From Terriglobia bacterium (GTDB lineage: Bacteria > Acidobacteriota > Terriglobia > Acidiferrales > UBA7541), in the NCBI GenBank assembly GCA_020073585.1, contig JAIQEV010000018.1, forward strand, positions 1-63,871: a DNA stretch of 63,871 bases. The letters run 5' to 3'. Position numbers and translations under genes: made by a program. Positions 61,642 to 63,871 of the stretch are shown here, piece by piece (position 1 is the stretch's first letter; each line of letters opens with the position of its first letter). The notes under the pieces were generated by a model. The model saw only the letters and a list, made by a program, of their open reading frames with translations. It ran no database searches and had not been told where the DNA came from.

Positions 61642-62119
61642 CCCTCCGGGCCCGAACCCCCAGCGGTCCTGGCGCGTGCCGATGAAACCATGCTTCCTCT
61701 GCCGGGTGTGGCTGCTCCTTGCGCTGCTCCTGCCGGCTGCCCTCTGCGCGTCTCCGGCGGCCCCGGAGCCTGGCAGCGCTGATCCGCCCGCTGCTGCTTC
61801 CTCTTCTCTGGATACGGCTGTCTCGAAGGAGCCGCTGGCTGATGCTGTGGCGCGGCCGATGCTGGCTGCAACTGCGTTGCAGTGTTAACATGCTATCGCT
61901 ATCTGTTCGATCGCGGCTGGGCCAGCTGGCGTCGTCTCCTGTTGAGGCAGCCTCGCACTAGGTTTTCCTCGCTCCCGACGCTGGCAGGACCATAGCGGTC
62001 GCCAGACTGCTCTATCCTGACATCAGAAGGGAGCTTGCAAGTCCTCCTGAATCACCATTGCTTCCTAATTGGTTGTCTCTTCTAACCACCTCAATCTTCT
62101 CAGTTATTGGAGGATAACG
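61642..62119. other. Intergenic region, 478 bases, with composition change
   Basis: Apart from the small frame at 61682 I see no gene. From about 61,890 the bases become less GC-rich and codon-like order stops. No tRNA-Sec could be found in it. The end has GGAGG for the next gene. Confidence 0.45.
61682..61888 (+). CDS. Possible small exported peptide
   Basis: A 68-residue frame with a signal-like start (CRVWLLLALLLPAALCASP), then an Ala/Pro/Ser-rich stretch and nothing recognisable. It ends at the start of the compositionally different segment, so it may be the front part of a truncated gene. A palindrome (61866-61882, CTGCAAC-TGC-GTTGCAG) lies in its last codons. Weak support. Confidence 0.3.
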   Translation: MKPCFLCRVWLLLALLLPAALCASPAAPEPGSADPPAAASSSLDTAVSKEPLADAVARPMLAATALQC

Positions 62120-62458
62120 ATGAAGTCCATTGTCGTTCTGGTGGCCAACGATGGGCTTGGTCACGCTGATCCCGCGTTGCGTCACAAAATGATGAGCATC
62201 TTGCTAAAGTTGTTCGATTCTTCAGGCGTATTGCCCTCAAAAATTTGCTTCTACACAGAAGGCGTGAAACTTGTGGCCGAAGGTTCTCCCGTACTAGCAG
62301 AATTGCGTGCAGTGGAGGCCAAGAACGTAGAGTTGATTGTCTGCCGCACCTGCCTGGAATATTTCGGACTGGAGGACAAGGTCGCCGTGGGAATTGTCGG
62401 TGGGATGACTGACATTGTCGAGGCAATGTGGAAGGCTGACAGTGTCATCACAGTTTGA
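62120..62458 (+). CDS. DsrE-like protein related to selenium-metabolism protein YedF
   Basis: 112 residues. The N-terminus (KSIVVLVANDGLGHADPALR) and TEGVKLVAEGSPVLAELRAVE, then VCRTCLEYFGL (Cys75, Cys78), match the C-terminal DsrE/DsrF-like domain of YedF, a protein linked to selenium delivery. The TusA/SirA-type N-terminal domain of YedF is absent. The start ATG 62120 follows GGAGG with correct spacing. It is 15 bases before selD, in an operon with it. A role in handling reduced selenium or sulfur is inferred. Confidence 0.8.
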   Translation: MKSIVVLVANDGLGHADPALRHKMMSILLKLFDSSGVLPSKICFYTEGVKLVAEGSPVLAELRAVEAKNVELIVCRTCLEYFGLEDKVAVGIVGGMTDIVEAMWKADSVITV

Positions 62459-62473
62459 CCTCTGGAGCGAAAG

Positions 62474-63526
62474 ATGATTAGCGATAACACAGTCCGCTTG
62501 AGTAGCCTGTCTGGTTTTGCTGGTTGAGCGTCCAAGATGAGCCCCGAGGCTCTGGCGTACGTGCTACGCCCGCTGCAAAACTTGTTCGACCCTGCTGAGT
62601 ATCCCGATCTCCTCGTCGGCTTGAGCAGCCCCGACGATGCCGCGGTCTACCGGCTGGATGACCAGCGCGCCCTGATTTTCACCACCGACTTTTTCACGCC
62701 GATTGTGGACGACCCTTACGATTACGGCGCCATCGCGGCGGCGAACGCTCTCTCGGACGTGTACGCGATGGGCGGGCAGCCGCTGCTCGCGCTGAACCTG
62801 GTTGCGTTACCATCCAAACTCCCCGTCGAAATTCTCACCCAAGTGACGCGCGGCATGGCAGAGACAGTGCGGCAAGCCGGCGCGGTTATCGCGGGCGGGC
62901 ATTCGATTCAGGATGATGAGCCCAAGGTTGGGCTGTGCGTCGTCGGCTTGGCGCAACCCAATCACTTGATCACCAAAGCCGGTGCGCGCGATGGCGATGT
63001 GCTCGTGCTGACCAAGCCAATCGGCAGCGGCATCATCACGACGGCTGCCAAGGCGGATCAGGCCGTGCCGGAATACGTCGCGGAGGCAGTACGGTGGATG
63101 AAGCGGCTCAATAAAGTTCCTGCTGAAATCGCAGTAGCGTTGGGCGTGCGCGGCGGGACGGATGTCACGGGCTTTGGTCTCCTGGGACATGCCTGGGAAA
63201 TGGCAGAGGCATCCGATGTGGGCTTGCGAATAGACCTGGGTGCGGTCCCATTCTTGAACAGCGCGCAGCGTTATGCGGATGAAGGTCTCTTCCCCGACGG
63301 ATCGCTCGCGAACCACGCGGCTTTCAAACAGTATGCGCGCTTTGAGGATGACATGTGCGAAGGTGATTGTATGTTACTGTTTGATGCACAGACGAGCGGC
63401 GGCTTGCTGCTCTCCATTCCGCAGGACAAGTTTTCCTCTTTCGAGCAGCAGATGGCAAGCCACGGCGCACCGTACTGGGTTATAGGCGAAGTCATCGGAA
63501 GACAGGATTTCATCGAGGTTGTGTAA
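62474..63526 (+). CDS. selD: Selenide, water dikinase SelD, itself with an in-frame UGA at the catalytic position (62525-62527)
   Basis: Makes selenophosphate from selenide and ATP for selenoprotein synthesis. The frame from ATG 62474 reads VRLSSLSGFAG-U-ASKMSPEALAYVL, so the UGA falls where catalytic Cys17 of E. coli SelD (GAGCGCK) stands: Sec18 here, followed by the essential Lys21. The rest is a normal SelD: DDAAVYRLDDQ, DFFTPIVDDPYDYG, GGHSIQDDEP, GTDVTGFGLLGHA and TSGGLLLS. Total about 350 residues. GGAG precedes the ATG. Starting at the ATG 62537 would leave out the catalytic loop. A hairpin follows the UGA. Lower GC than the left part of the window. Confidence 0.93.
62539..62552 (+). 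promoter_or_regulatory. SECIS-like hairpin in selD
   Basis: GAGCC pairs with GGCTC around CCGA, starting 11 bases after the in-frame UGA. The position fits a bacterial SECIS, but the loop lacks the GU seen in the formate dehydrogenase hairpin, so the call is weaker. Confidence 0.5.
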
Positions 63527-63570
63527 TTGTGTAGCGACGAATGCTTCGTACCTACGAAGGAGATATGGCA

Positions 63571-63786
63571 ATGCACGTAATCGGGACCGCGGGGCACGTT
63601 GATCACGGCAAATCAACTTTGGTCAAAGCGCTCACCGGCATCGACCCAGACCGACTCAAGGAAGAACAAGAACGGGAGATGACAATTGATTTGGGGTTCG
63701 CCTGCCAGTGCGGAACTGGATTTGCTAAGGTTCTTTGGGAAAAATGCTCGGAGGAAGATGATGAGTCTGCCTCTTCCCATTCCTGA
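63571..63786 (+). pseudogene. selB: Selenocysteine-specific elongation factor SelB, truncated after residue 44
   Basis: SelB delivers Sec-tRNA to the ribosome at UGA with SECIS. The first 44 residues match Sel[20 protein letters not shown] (the P-loop [10 protein letters not shown]), then [24 protein letters not shown] normal SelB would go on with the G3 motif (DVPGH), but the frame changes to unrelated [12 protein letters not shown] and stops at 63784. A break near 63703 is likely, by insertion or a joining of sequences. AAGGAG stands 8 bases before ATG 63571. The remaining 550 or so residues are absent. Confidence 0.8.
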
Positions 63787-63871
63787 CGAGTTCTTTGAGG
63801 CGACACCACCCAAGACTGATGATAGGCAAATGACATTGACCTACAACGGCAGCATAAGCTACCTGTATGAT
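63761..63871 (+). CDS. Unidentified open frame running off the window
   Basis: From ATG 63761 (or 63758), with GGAGG just before, 37 codons are open to the window end ([18 protein letters not shown], then [14 protein letters not shown]). The same frame is also open upstream to the break in selB ([16 protein letters not shown]). It may be the first gene of an inserted element or another gene fused here. I do not recognise it. Confidence 0.35.
   Translation, partial: MSLPLPIPDEFFEATPPKTDDRQMTLTYNGSISYLYD

Noticed and set aside
61642-62119. tRNA-Sec (selC) in the gap before the selenium genes
   Set aside because: I looked for a long acceptor and TCA anticodon with CCA end and found none.
62537-62539. 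ATG at 62537 as the start of selD
   Set aside because: It would remove the catalytic loop. The frame upstream reads FAG-UGA-ASK and has GGAG before ATG 62474.
1-63871. CRISPR arrays
   Set aside because: No series of 25-40 base direct repeats with regular spacers was found. The only tandem repeat (28625) has three degenerate abutting units and no spacers.

Overview
The window reads as chromosome of a GC-rich soil-type bacterium, most likely an acidobacterium. The reasons are a 1153-residue Oar-like TonB-dependent receptor with an N-terminal carboxypeptidase-regulatory domain, many Tat and lipoprotein signals, bacterial-SH3 secreted proteins, and a caa3-type oxidase locus with two subunit III genes. 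Taxonomy is inferred from gene style only; there is no rRNA here.

Layout. 0-4.2 kb: the end of a YfiR-family gene, a CHASE8-type hybrid histidine kinase and a REC-GGDEF diguanylate cyclase, overlapping as one operon. 4.2-6.1 kb: a DUF4760-like protein, an MscS channel and a small exported protein. 6.2-8.7 kb: tRNA-Arg(CCG), a decayed integrase remnant abutting it, and an orphan hypF. 9-17.3 kb: a two-component system followed by a TolC/MFP/RND efflux operon. 17.5-21.7 kb: rhodanese-DUF2892, aspartokinase, aminotransferase, DUF4440-like. 21.9-27.5 kb: a formate dehydrogenase operon (alpha, beta, gamma, FdhE) whose alpha subunit reads through an in-frame UGA (selenocysteine) followed by a SECIS-like hairpin. 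27.9-32.2 kb: zinc-ribbon membrane protein, DEAD-box helicase, cysK-cysE. 32.3-44.3 kb: an octaheme cytochrome of HAO type, two SH3 proteins, then a long respiratory operon: monoheme porin-cytochrome (Cyc2-like architecture), diheme cytochrome c, cupredoxin, coxB, coxA, two subunit III genes, subunit IV and a small membrane protein, closed by a strong terminator. 44.4-47.1 kb: amino-acid permease and FAD oxidase. 47.1-59.8 kb: a carbohydrate locus with LacI regulator, MFS transporter, TonB receptor, GH39-like enzyme, two GH144-like (glucoamylase-domain) enzymes and a sodium:solute symporter. Three copies of a TAAAnCGnTTTA-type operator tie it into one candidate regulon. 60-61.6 kb: lipoprotein and membrane protein. 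61.9-63.9 kb: a compositionally different selenium segment with a YedF/DsrE-like protein, selD (itself read through an in-frame UGA at the catalytic position) and a selB whose reading frame departs from the family after about 44 codons.

How it fits together. Formate oxidation through the Sec-enzyme would feed membrane electron transport that ends in the aa3-type oxidase. The selenium genes at the right end are what the formate dehydrogenase needs for UGA decoding, so the truncated selB raises the question of whether another copy exists. The porin-cytochrome/diheme/cupredoxin/cox order resembles the rus operon of iron-oxidising Acidithiobacillus and is the most interesting metabolic candidate. 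Dispersed features include a palindromic repeat present four times near gene starts, a 39-bp degenerate tandem repeat, and a change in strand base composition near 28 kb.
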